A stretch of DNA of 62,965 bases from Pseudomonadota bacterium. Its GTDB lineage: Bacteria; Pseudomonadota; Alphaproteobacteria; Acetobacterales; Acetobacteraceae. The stretch covers positions 1 through 62,965 of the forward strand of contig JAJZVV010000016.1 in the NCBI GenBank assembly GCA_021845595.1. Direction: 5' to 3'. The stretch's first letter is position 1; each line of letters begins with the position of its first letter. Under the pieces are notes generated by a model that did not search any database, was not told the DNA's origin, and was given only the letters and a program-made list of their open reading frames with translations. Positions 26,665 through 34,557 of the stretch are shown one piece after another. The position numbers and the translations under genes are program-made.

Positions 26665-27594
26665 TCACAGGCGGCGTTCCCAGGTCTGGGCAACGAGGTC
26701 GTGTCCGAAGCTGTGATGCGGCTCTTCGTGGACGAGATGGAAGCTCGCCGCCTGGTAGATCCGGCGGGCGGCGACAAGGATATCGTTCGTCCAGAGGGTG
26801 ATCGTGCGGTATCCGGCTCTGCGCGCGAAATCGAGGCACTGATCGACCAGCGTGCGCCCGATCCCCAGGCCACGCGCCCTTGGTTCGACATAGAGAAGGC
26901 GCAGCTTCGCGACATCGTCGGAGTGGTGGACCAGAAGAACGGAACCCACGATCTCGCCCGCACGCTCGGCTATCCAGCATGCTTCGCGGCCAGGATCGAA
27001 GCTGCGCAGGAACTGCGCGGCGATCTCCGCCACCAGCGCCTCAAATGTCAAGTCCCACCCGTATTCCTGCGCGTAGAGCGCACCGTGGCGATGGACGATC
27101 CATCCGAGATCCCCCGCTCGATGAGGACGGATGATGCAAGAATTCTTGGACCCGCCCTGTTCGCCGGCAAGCAGGCCTTCGGCCATGGACAGAGCCTCCA
27201 CCAGGCGCACCCGATCGGCGGCGGTCAACCGGTCCAGCATGGCGCCGATCTCGGCGTGAGACCGCGCATCGATCTCCCCGAAAAGTGCCCGGCCCGCCTT
27301 CGTGAGCGAGAGAAGCGTCTGCCGGCCGTCTGTTTCCGACGGCTGGCGGTCGATCAGGCCTCGCTCCGCGAAACCGCGCAGGATGCGGCTCAGATAGCCT
27401 CGGTCCAGGCCAAGGTCGTCGGCCAGTTCTGCCGCCGTGGCCGTGGGCCGCTGGCCGAGTTCATAGAGCACCCGGCCTTCGGTGAGCGACAGTGGACTAT
27501 CCAGCAGCCCTTCGTGCAGCACCCCGATCCGCTGCGTATAGAAGCGGCTGAAGCGGCGGATGGCGGCGATGTCCTGTGCGACTGGGGGGCTCAC
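26665..27594 (-). CDS. MarR-GNAT fusion protein
   Basis: This 309-residue protein joins a MarR winged-helix domain (residues ~1-145; LADDLGLDRGYLSRILRGFAERGLI) to a GNAT acetyltransferase domain (residues ~155-305; acetyl-CoA loop ARGLGIGRTLV). Such fusions are a known architecture, thought to link ligand sensing to acetylation. The GTG start lacks a clear ribosome binding site. Two near-palindromic sites just upstream are the likely autoregulatory operator. An amino-acid-like toxin would be a reasonable acetyl acceptor here, but this is inference. Confidence 0.85.
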   Translation of the reverse strand: MSPPVAQDIAAIRRFSRFYTQRIGVLHEGLLDSPLSLTEGRVLYELGQRPTATAAELADDLGLDRGYLSRILRGFAERGLIDRQPSETDGRQTLLSLTKAGRALFGEIDARSHAEIGAMLDRLTAADRVRLVEALSMAEGLLAGEQGGSKNSCIIRPHRAGDLGWIVHRHGALYAQEYGWDLTFEALVAEIAAQFLRSFDPGREACWIAERAGEIVGSVLLVHHSDDVAKLRLLYVEPRARGLGIGRTLVDQCLDFARRAGYRTITLWTNDILVAARRIYQAASFHLVHEEPHHSFGHDLVAQTWERRL

Positions 27595-27631
27595 GACAGC
27601 AGATTTCGTAACGATGGCGCCAATGGATAGA

Positions 27632-27665
27632 TGACTCTGTCACCTAGAATAGTTGACTCTGTCAA
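27632..27665. promoter_or_regulatory. Paired dyad operator upstream of the MarR-GNAT gene
   Basis: TGACTCTGTCA (27632-27642) and TTGACTCTGTCAA (27653-27665) are two copies of a small dyad with centres 22 bases apart, i.e. two helical turns. They lie 38-71 bases upstream of the MarR-GNAT start. This is the classical layout of a MarR-dimer operator. Confidence 0.6.
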
Positions 27666-27737
27666 GCCAAATGACGGGATCCGTGCCGGCGGGGAGAAAT
27701 TAATCCGGGGTGGGTGCGCATCCCAACCCGTCACGCG

Positions 27738-28622
27738 TCAGGTCTTGGTAGCCGGCCTCTGCTGTCGCGTCGGGCGGCGCGTGCGAATGGACGTCGTGTT
27801 CTCCTCCACGGACCGCAGCATCGCGCGCATGTCCTCCGACTGCCGCCGCAGCCGCTGGTACCGCTCCTCTCCCAGCTCGTTGATAAGGATGCGCCCCATC
27901 ACGTCTTCCTTGATGTATTCGACAGCAAGGAGGCTCACGAGCGGGCTATCGGTCAGAATCGCCTCGACAGATCCGTCCGCCCGAAACTCGGCGATGACTG
28001 ATCCCCGGCCGTCCGCGACCACGGCCGAGAGCCGCCTGCCCCCGAGACGTTCGATGGCACTCTCGCCACACAGGGTCAGGTCGTAGCAGTGCGGGCCTCG
28101 CAGCACCCGCTGGCCGTACACCGCGACATGGACCTCCAGGCCGCGGCGGCTTGCCGCCTCCAGACATGGTGCGAGTTCTTCCAGCTCCGCATCCCATAAC
28201 GCGGCAAACACACCGCGCTGCGCCCCATTCACCGCGTCGGTGGCAGCAGACAGGACGGCGTCGCGTTGCCGCAGCGACCAGGTTAGGCCGGTGTCGCGGG
28301 CGACCGGCAAGGCGTGGAGCCCCTTCTCGACCGTTGTCAGATCTGCTTCGAACCGCCGCCGCAGGCTCTCGAGTACCGTCCGATACGGCGTCGCGGCATA
28401 GCGGACCGGCTCCGATCGATGCACGAGGACGGCCCCCTTCACCCCCAGGCGCTGCAGCGTCTCGTAGATCTTCGAGGGAGGGACCCCGGAGGCTTTGCTG
28501 ACCTCATGGCCATTCATCGGTGAATGCTGGAGCAGCGCGCAGTACGCCTGCCCCTCGTACTGCGAGAAGCCGAGCCGGATCAAGGAAGTCAGGGTCTCAT
28601 CGGAGGTCGGCGGAGTGTCCAT
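27738..28622 (-). CDS. TrmB-family transcriptional regulator
   Basis: This is a 294-residue regulator. Residues ~1-90 form a TrmB winged helix (RLGFSQYEGQAYCALLQ, then EVSKASGVPPSKIYETLQRLGVKGAV). A coiled coil and a ligand-binding-like region (residues ~110-270) follow. It is divergent from the ridA-MFS pair, with a 16-bp perfect palindrome between them as the probable operator. TrmB proteins usually sense small metabolites; here the ligand is unknown. Confidence 0.85.
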   Translation of the reverse strand: MDTPPTSDETLTSLIRLGFSQYEGQAYCALLQHSPMNGHEVSKASGVPPSKIYETLQRLGVKGAVLVHRSEPVRYAATPYRTVLESLRRRFEADLTTVEKGLHALPVARDTGLTWSLRQRDAVLSAATDAVNGAQRGVFAALWDAELEELAPCLEAASRRGLEVHVAVYGQRVLRGPHCYDLTLCGESAIERLGGRRLSAVVADGRGSVIAEFRADGSVEAILTDSPLVSLLAVEYIKEDVMGRILINELGEERYQRLRRQSEDMRAMLRSVEENTTSIRTRRPTRQQRPATKT

Positions 28623-28657
28623 TGATTAAGGCTAGCATAATCCGGGCGTCCATATTA

Positions 28658-28673
28658 CACTACCGCGGTAGTG
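28658..28673. promoter_or_regulatory. Perfect 16-bp palindrome, probable TrmB operator
   Basis: CACTACCGCGGTAGTG reads the same on both strands. It sits in the 66-base gap between the divergent TrmB and RidA genes, just before the AGGAGG ribosome binding site of ridA. Confidence 0.6.
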
Positions 28674-28688
28674 CATAGGAGGTTGGAC

Positions 28689-29081
28689 ATGCGACGGAAC
28701 ATCTCCTCGGGATCGCCCTGGGAAGGGAAGCTTGGCTATTCCCGCGCCGTGATAGCGAACGGCCTGGTCTTCATCTCGGCAACCGCAGCGACCGGGCCGG
28801 ATGGAAAGGTCGTGAGCAGGGGCGACGTGTACGCCCAGACCCGCGCGATCCTGGACAAGCTCGGTCAGGTCTTGCGCGAGGCTGGCGCGACCTATCAGGA
28901 CGTGGTTCAGACCCGGATCTATCTGACCGACATCGCCCGTTGGGAAGATGCCGGCCGAGCACATGGCGAAGTCTTCGGCGGGGTCCGGCCGGCCCTCACC
29001 ATGCTGCACGTCAAGCCCTTTCTCGATCCGGACATGCTGGTCGAGATCGAGCTGACCGCCATCGCCGCGGCGACATCTTAG
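28689..29081 (+). CDS. RidA-family (YjgF/YER057c/UK114) enamine/imine deaminase
   Basis: This is a 130-residue RidA-like protein (GKLGYSRAVIANGLVFISA, ILDKLGQVLREAGATYQDVVQTRIYLTDI, and a C-terminal EIELTAIA). The Arg of the TRIYLTD segment fits the substrate-binding Arg of the family. RidA hydrolyses reactive enamine/imine products of PLP dehydratases, such as the dehydratase at 24.9 kb. The ATG at 28689 is chosen because AGGAGG lies 6 bases upstream. The MFS-thioesterase gene follows 17 bases later in one operon. Confidence 0.9.
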   Translation: MRRNISSGSPWEGKLGYSRAVIANGLVFISATAATGPDGKVVSRGDVYAQTRAILDKLGQVLREAGATYQDVVQTRIYLTDIARWEDAGRAHGEVFGGVRPALTMLHVKPFLDPDMLVEIELTAIAAATS

Positions 29082-29098
29082 TTGCCAGGGGCGTTGGC

Positions 29099-30784
29099 AT
29101 GAGCCCCTTCGGGTCTGGCAGCGGCACTGCGGCCGAGGCGCCCGGATTGACGAGTGTCCAGGTGTTCGTCATCGCCCTGGCCGCTGGCGCTGCGATGGCA
29201 AACAACTACACGCTACAGCCGCTGCTGCCCGAAGTCGCGCAGAGCTTTGGCAGCACGATCGGTGCAAGCGGCATGGTCGCGGCAAGCACCCAGGCGGGCT
29301 ACACGGTCGGACTGCTGCTTCTAACCCCGCTCGGCGACCAGTATGATCGGGTGTCTCTCGTCATCTATCAATTCCTCGGCCTTGCCGCCGCGCTTCTGGC
29401 TGCCGCCGGCGCTTCCAGGATGTTTATGCTGATCGGCGCAGGTATCGCAGCCGGCGCGATGATCACGATCGTCGTCCATCTCAATGCGCTCGCCGCGCAT
29501 CTGGCGCCACCCCATCGCCGCGGCCGTGTCGTGGGCACCGTTGGTACGGGTGTTGCGCTCGGCATCTTGTCTGGACGGATCGCAGGCGGTGTCATTGGCC
29601 AGCATCTGGGCTGGCGTGCCATGTTGGCAGTAAGCGCCGGTCTCGCCCTCTTGCTCGCTGCTCTGATCCGCGGGGTGCTGCCCGCTGAGGGTCGGAAGAT
29701 TCGCTTGCGCTACCGGGAGTTGCTGAGCTCGCTTGCACCGCTGTTCTGCAGCCATCGCCTCCTTCGTGAGGGGGCTGTGGTCGGTGGTTGCTGGTTCGCG
29801 GCCTTCAGCGCGTTCTGGGCCTCGCTCGCGGCGCACGTTGCCGAACCACCGTTCCATTACGGACCAGAAGCAGCCGGCCTGTTCGGTCTTGTCGGGATCG
29901 CCGGTGCTCTGGCCTCGCGGGCGGCAGGAAGCTGGTCGGATCGCATAGGTCCGCGTCGTGTCATCGCTCTCGGGGTTGTTTGTGTGCTCGCGGCGTTCCT
30001 TCTGATGTGGAGATTCGGCGACACTCTATGGGGAATGATTGTAGGTGTGATCCTGGTGGATCTGGGCTGCTTCGCCGCTTTGGTCGCCAATCAGACGCGG
30101 GTGCTTGCGATCGATCCCGAAGCGCGCAGCCGTATTTATAGCATTTACATGTTTCTCTACTACGCCGCCGGAGCAGTCGGATCCCTGCTCGGCCCCATAC
30201 TACTCTCCCATGCCGGTTGGTGGGCAGTCTGTGCGTTCGGCGCCCTGCTCGCGGTCGCAGGCCTGGGTGCAATCGGGCACGGTGCAACCCTCGAAAGTGC
30301 GCGCCGACGGCAGTCTCTGGAGGCAGTAATCCCCAGACAATGTCGAGATGCCAAGGACGATAAGGCGGCTGACGAAATCAGGCCTGGGCTTCGAGGAACA
30401 ACGAATGTGACAGTTACCTCGAGCCTGACTGTGCCTGCGGTGTCCGCTGCATTTGCAGGGTTCGCCGACATGCCGCCGGTCCTGGCCACAGCTTTCCTCG
30501 TAGGCCTTGTGGAGTGGGCCTGCATGGAAGTGCTCAAGCCGTTCTTGAAGCCGGCAGAAGCAACCGTCGGCACACACCTTGATCTCAGCCACAGAGCGCC
30601 AACGGCCGTCGGAATGGCTGTCGTGGCCGAGGTCGAGCTGACAGAGGTACGCGGGCACGATCTGCGCTTTCGGGTATGCTGCCGCGATGACGCCGGGATA
30701 ATCGGCGAGGGAACCCACCGACGCGCCATCATTGTGCGCGAGAAGTTCCTCGCCCACGCAGAGGCCCGGAGACCAGTTTCATGA
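29099..30784 (+). CDS. MFS transporter fused to an FlK-like thioesterase domain
   Basis: This is a 561-residue fusion in one uninterrupted frame. Residues ~1-400 are a major facilitator transporter with about 12 membrane segments and the loop motif PLGDQYDRV. After a polar linker (~400-425), residues ~425-555 form a complete FlK-type hotdog domain with Thr, Glu (GLVEWACME) and His (LDLSHRAPT) of the catalytic triad and the Arg of THRRAII. This second domain parallels the stand-alone thioesterase at 24.1 kb. I infer an inner-membrane pump whose cytoplasmic domain frees an acyl group from CoA for export. ATG 29099 follows AGGGG and the ridA stop. Confidence 0.8.
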   Translation: MSPFGSGSGTAAEAPGLTSVQVFVIALAAGAAMANNYTLQPLLPEVAQSFGSTIGASGMVAASTQAGYTVGLLLLTPLGDQYDRVSLVIYQFLGLAAALLAAAGASRMFMLIGAGIAAGAMITIVVHLNALAAHLAPPHRRGRVVGTVGTGVALGILSGRIAGGVIGQHLGWRAMLAVSAGLALLLAALIRGVLPAEGRKIRLRYRELLSSLAPLFCSHRLLREGAVVGGCWFAAFSAFWASLAAHVAEPPFHYGPEAAGLFGLVGIAGALASRAAGSWSDRIGPRRVIALGVVCVLAAFLLMWRFGDTLWGMIVGVILVDLGCFAALVANQTRVLAIDPEARSRIYSIYMFLYYAAGAVGSLLGPILLSHAGWWAVCAFGALLAVAGLGAIGHGATLESARRRQSLEAVIPRQCRDAKDDKAADEIRPGLRGTTNVTVTSSLTVPAVSAAFAGFADMPPVLATAFLVGLVEWACMEVLKPFLKPAEATVGTHLDLSHRAPTAVGMAVVAEVELTEVRGHDLRFRVCCRDDAGIIGEGTHRRAIIVREKFLAHAEARRPVS

Positions 30785-30877
30785 AGTCAGCGGGTTATAC
30801 CCACCCCGTCGTTGGCCTTGGGCGACTTTGGGTAAGGGACAAGATGGTCCGCGTCGGAAGCGCCCGGGAAGCAGGGA

Positions 30878-32050
30878 GTGACCGCCCCTGCGGTTGCAAG
30901 GCCACGGTCCGGTCTTCATCTGCATCGACGTTTCTGTATGAGTCCGGCTGGTGCGATCGTGGTGCATTTCACTAACTCGACTGACTCGAACTCACAGACG
31001 GCTCAATCGGAGGCTGCGGATGGCGGCGTGTCTTCAGGTGCGGGCTTCCGAGATAGGCAGCCAGTCAGCCGGCCAGGCTTGGATAGGCACCAACCGGGGC
31101 GGATCGCAACCGCTGAAGAAATCAATCTGGGCCGGCTCCGCTGCTTTGCGGTCACTGCCGAAGAACTCAATTTCCGGCGCGCCGCCAAGCTGCTTCACAT
31201 TCGCCAGCCGACGCTCAGCGCTCACATATGCAGGCTGGAGCGCGATTTCGATATGGTTCTATTCAAGCGAGGTGGCGGCCCGACGCGCCTGACCAGTGGT
31301 GGTAAGGTACTGCTTTGGGAGGTCCGTGAACTCTTTGCTCATATCGAGCGATTGCGGGAACGTGCGCGGCTGCTGAGCAGCGGATTTCTCGGCACGATCC
31401 GGATCGGCTTCTCCCTATCTCTGACGTCCGGAGTGATCATGGAAGCTCTCCGATGCTGTGGCATGACCAGGACGGGGGTAAGACTGGAGTTCGCGGAAAC
31501 CTCCCGTCGCCGCCAGATCTCCATGCTTCGGGATCGCGAACTGGACTTGGCCCTGACGCTCCATCCCGTCTATGCGACTGATCTGCATCAAGAGACGGTT
31601 TGGCATGAGCGTCTCATCGCGGCGTTCCCTGAACGGCATCCTTTGGCAAGTCGCACTACGATACAGTGGAGCCACCTGGCAACCGAACCCTTTATCGTGC
31701 GTGACTTCGAGCATGACAGGGCTGTGTTCGACCTCATTCAAAGGCGGGCCGAAAATAGCGGATTTACGCCGGACGTCCGCTATCGAGTGGTCTCTCGCGA
31801 GAACCTGCTTGGCCTCGTTGCGGCCGGGTTTGGCATCGGAATCGTGCCGGAGTCTGCGACAGGATTACGAGTGGACGGCGTCCGGTTCGTGCCGCTGAGT
31901 GGATCTGGCTCGGACCTGGCGGTGCTCGCGGTCCGTCTCCCATTGGGATCGCACCCCGACAGCCCTGCGATTGCGCGGTTCGTCGACGAAATCAGGAAGG
32001 CCGCGGTAAAGCTGGGCCGAGATCGGCGCCTCCCCGACCGTCTGCCGTGA
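30878..32050 (+). CDS. LysR-family transcriptional regulator
   Basis: The conserved part begins near residue 84 of this frame (INLGRLRCFAVTAEELNFRRAAKLLHIRQPTLSAHI, winged helix). It is followed by a type 2 periplasmic-binding-like effector domain (GIGIVPESATG near 325). The first ~80 residues are unusual for LysR proteins, which normally start a few residues before the helix-turn-helix; no well-placed ribosome binding site settles the true start. It lies 94 bases after the MFS-thioesterase gene, same strand. Its 3' end overlaps the DUF2274 gene on the other strand by 59 bases. Confidence 0.8.
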   Translation: MTAPAVARPRSGLHLHRRFCMSPAGAIVVHFTNSTDSNSQTAQSEAADGGVSSGAGFRDRQPVSRPGLDRHQPGRIATAEEINLGRLRCFAVTAEELNFRRAAKLLHIRQPTLSAHICRLERDFDMVLFKRGGGPTRLTSGGKVLLWEVRELFAHIERLRERARLLSSGFLGTIRIGFSLSLTSGVIMEALRCCGMTRTGVRLEFAETSRRRQISMLRDRELDLALTLHPVYATDLHQETVWHERLIAAFPERHPLASRTTIQWSHLATEPFIVRDFEHDRAVFDLIQRRAENSGFTPDVRYRVVSRENLLGLVAAGFGIGIVPESATGLRVDGVRFVPLSGSGSDLAVLAVRLPLGSHPDSPAIARFVDEIRKAAVKLGRDRRLPDRLP

Positions 32051-32315
32051 CCGGCCGCCCGAGACTCTCCGAGGGCGCCACGGTGGCTTCCTTCCTGTGG
32101 CGGAAGCCCCTGTCAGTCATGATGAAGCGTTCGACCATCGCAGGTACAAGCTTCTCGGCCTTCGGTGCCTCGGACAAACCCTCCTGCGCCGCAATCGCCG
32201 CCGCGTAGTCGCGGATCAGCGCGTCCTGTGCGGCGGTGAAGACGATGGTGCGCTTGACTGGCCTGTCGTCCGGCAGCGGGCCAATGCGGAGTTTCGCCAC
32301 CGTCATCCTCCTCAC
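31992..32315 (-). CDS. DUF2274 protein, last gene of the trb operon
   Basis: This 107-residue protein has the family N-terminus (AKLRIGPLPDDRPVKRTIVF) and a following helix with basic end (MVERFIMTDRGFRHRKE). DUF2274 genes usually close trb operons after trbI, as here. The GTG at 32315 overlaps the trbI stop by 4 bases; an ATG at 32306 is the alternative. Family members typically end near residue 75-80, whereas this frame runs on through ~30 residues overlapping the convergent LysR gene, so its 3' end looks rearranged. Confidence 0.7.
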   Translation of the reverse strand: MRRMTVAKLRIGPLPDDRPVKRTIVFTAAQDALIRDYAAAIAAQEGLSEAPKAEKLVPAMVERFIMTDRGFRHRKEATVAPSESLGRPVTADGRGGADLGPALPRPS

Positions 32316-33577
32316 CCGCCCCCATAAGGCCGCAGCACGATATCGCGGTTGACCATCACGTCGAGCGGGAATCCCGGGCGCACCGTCAGGGTCGGCTGAA
32401 CGCCGAGGTCCCGCGAGACGATCGACTGCCCGGCCTGGTTGGCGGCCTGGTCGCCGCTCTGGCCGAGCGCGATGATGACGTTGCCCGTCCCGGTCCCTCC
32501 GACCACGTTGTTGGTTGCGAGCGCGCTGGAGACGCCGAGCAGCGATGACAGCGCGACACCGCGCAGCAGCCGCCAGAAATGGTAATCGACGCCGTCCTCG
32601 AGACCCGCATAGCCCTGGGTGTCGGCGCCGGGCAGGTTGTCGAGCACCACCGAACTGCCGTCGGGCATGATCAGCCGTGTCCAGATCAGCAACACTCGCG
32701 ATTGGCCGTAGGCGACGACGCTGTCGTATTTGCCGATCAGCTTCGCGCCCTGGGGGACCAGAAGATAGCGGCCGGAGACGCTGTCATAAACGTCCTGCGT
32801 CACCTGGGCGATCACCTGCCCCGGCAGGTCGGAGTTCAGCCCGGTGATCAGCGCCGCCGGAATCACGGTGCCGGCCATCAGCTCGTAGGGGCTGAGCGGG
32901 GTCTGCAGCCGGTCCGGCGAATAGATCGCGCGATCGATCGGGCTGTCCAGGAACGCCTGCTTGGCGTCCTGCTGGTTCTGGTCGCCATGCGGTGCGGCGA
33001 GAGCGCCGTTACCGCCCGCAGTGCCCGGAGCCGGCTGGCCCGCCGGTGCGGCGCCTGACACGGGGCCGGCGGCACCGTTGGTGCCGCCGGTATTCGCCGC
33101 CACGGTGAAGAACACCCCGGCATCGGCTGCCTGCGCCCGGAGCCGTGAGGTGGCTTGGTCCGCCCCATTCGGTGGTGGTGCGAAGGCGGTCGGCGCCCCT
33201 TGCCCCAACATCGGCCGGCCGAGGTCACCCGGCAGCGGCGGCCCGAGCCGGGGCGCCGCGCGCGGTGGGGTCGGCAGCGGCTTGGGCTTGGGCTTGGTCA
33301 GGCTGGCATAGCCGTTCGGGAGTCCACCGATTGCATCCGCCGAGGGCCGCACATTGGTGTTGTAGAGCTCCTTGCCGGTGGTGATCCGAAAGCTATGCAG
33401 CGCGAACGCCCACCAGACCGCCCCCACCACGCACACCGCGATGCCGCCGGCTGCCACGACCAGGGCCCGACGCGAGAGCCGCGTCACCGCACGTGGCCGC
33501 GCCCGCAGCGCAAAGTCGGCCGGATCAGCCTTCGGTGCCGGTCGCTGCCCAGGCTCCGCATCATCAGGACCCGCCAT
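32312..33577 (-). CDS. trbI: Conjugal transfer protein TrbI (VirB10-like)
   Basis: This is a 421-residue inner-membrane-anchored core-complex protein. A cytoplasmic N-terminus is followed by one membrane helix (ALVVAAGGIAVCVVGAVWWA, residues ~39-58), a Pro-rich periplasmic stretch and a C-terminal VirB10-type beta domain (PYELMAGTVIPAALITGLNSDLPG and following). It spans the envelope and opens the outer-membrane pore of the mating channel. The ATG overlaps the trbG stop by one base. Confidence 0.93.
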   Translation of the reverse strand: MAGPDDAEPGQRPAPKADPADFALRARPRAVTRLSRRALVVAAGGIAVCVVGAVWWAFALHSFRITTGKELYNTNVRPSADAIGGLPNGYASLTKPKPKPLPTPPRAAPRLGPPLPGDLGRPMLGQGAPTAFAPPPNGADQATSRLRAQAADAGVFFTVAANTGGTNGAAGPVSGAAPAGQPAPGTAGGNGALAAPHGDQNQQDAKQAFLDSPIDRAIYSPDRLQTPLSPYELMAGTVIPAALITGLNSDLPGQVIAQVTQDVYDSVSGRYLLVPQGAKLIGKYDSVVAYGQSRVLLIWTRLIMPDGSSVVLDNLPGADTQGYAGLEDGVDYHFWRLLRGVALSSLLGVSSALATNNVVGGTGTGNVIIALGQSGDQAANQAGQSIVSRDLGVQPTLTVRPGFPLDVMVNRDIVLRPYGGG

Positions 33578-34557
33578 CAGCCGTGCCCGTCGGTCCGCGT
33601 GATGCGCACGACCTGCTGGGGCCCGGCGCCGAGGCGGAGTTCGGCGGCAGCGAACAGCCGGTCGACGATCATGGTGTTGCCGCGCACGCGGTAATTGACG
33701 ATCTCCGCCTTGCCGCCCGGCGCGCCGAGGATGAACAGCGGCGGCATGTCGCCCTGGGCGATCCCCGGCGGGAATTGGACATAGACCTTCGAACCGTCAT
33801 CGAAGACCTGCACCGGCCGCCAGGGCGGATCATCGCCGCTGATCCGATACCGGAAATGCAGCGCCGCGATGTTCACATCGTTCGCCGCCACGGTGTTCGC
33901 ATAATCCGTCGCCGCGGCGTTCTGCGTCCGCAGCGCCAGCAGACCGTCCTGCGGGTAGTTCCAGGACACCGCGGCCATGTAGGTGTCCTTGGTTGGGTGC
34001 ACCTCGAGATGATAGGCGCGCCGGTCGGTCATGATGACGATGTTGTTCATCGGCAGTTCGGCCGAAATCGGCTTGATCAGCACGTGCACCTGTTGATCGG
34101 TCCCGGCACCGCTGGTGGTGTTGCCGATCTTCCACTGCACGGTATCGCCGGCGGCGATCGAGAGCAGATGCTCGCCCGGCTGGAGCGCGATATCGGTCAC
34201 GTGCAGTGGCGAGGCGTAGATCTCGTAAAGCGCGCCGTCCGACCAGGGGAACACCTGCATGGCGTTGATGTAGCCATCGCGCGTCGGGTTGATGCGCGCC
34301 GCGGCGTTGGCCTGAGCCACGCGGGCGACCGGATTTGCGGGCTGTGCCGGCACCCGGCTCGCCGAGGCCGGCGGCAGCTTCTTGAGTTGCCCCGGCAGCG
34401 GCAGCGGTTCGGGCAACGTCACGACCTGGACTGGCGCTGGCGGCGACGGCAGCAAGTGCGCGGGCTGCGGCGTGTCATAGGCGATCTTCGGCACCGGCTG
34501 GGCGCAGGCCGAAAGTGCCAACGCACCACCACAGGCGAGGACGAACGAGAGTCTCAT
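33577..34557 (-). CDS. trbG: Conjugal transfer protein TrbG (VirB9-like)
   Basis: This 326-residue outer-membrane core protein has a signal with lipobox-like LSAC near residue 18 and a VirB9-type beta domain (PWRPVQVFDDGSKVYVQFP). The ATG overlaps the trbF stop by 4 bases (ATGA). It would contact TrbI to form the outer ring of the channel. Confidence 0.92.
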   Translation of the reverse strand: MRLSFVLACGGALALSACAQPVPKIAYDTPQPAHLLPSPPAPVQVVTLPEPLPLPGQLKKLPPASASRVPAQPANPVARVAQANAAARINPTRDGYINAMQVFPWSDGALYEIYASPLHVTDIALQPGEHLLSIAAGDTVQWKIGNTTSGAGTDQQVHVLIKPISAELPMNNIVIMTDRRAYHLEVHPTKDTYMAAVSWNYPQDGLLALRTQNAAATDYANTVAANDVNIAALHFRYRISGDDPPWRPVQVFDDGSKVYVQFPPGIAQGDMPPLFILGAPGGKAEIVNYRVRGNTMIVDRLFAAAELRLGAGPQQVVRITRTDGHG

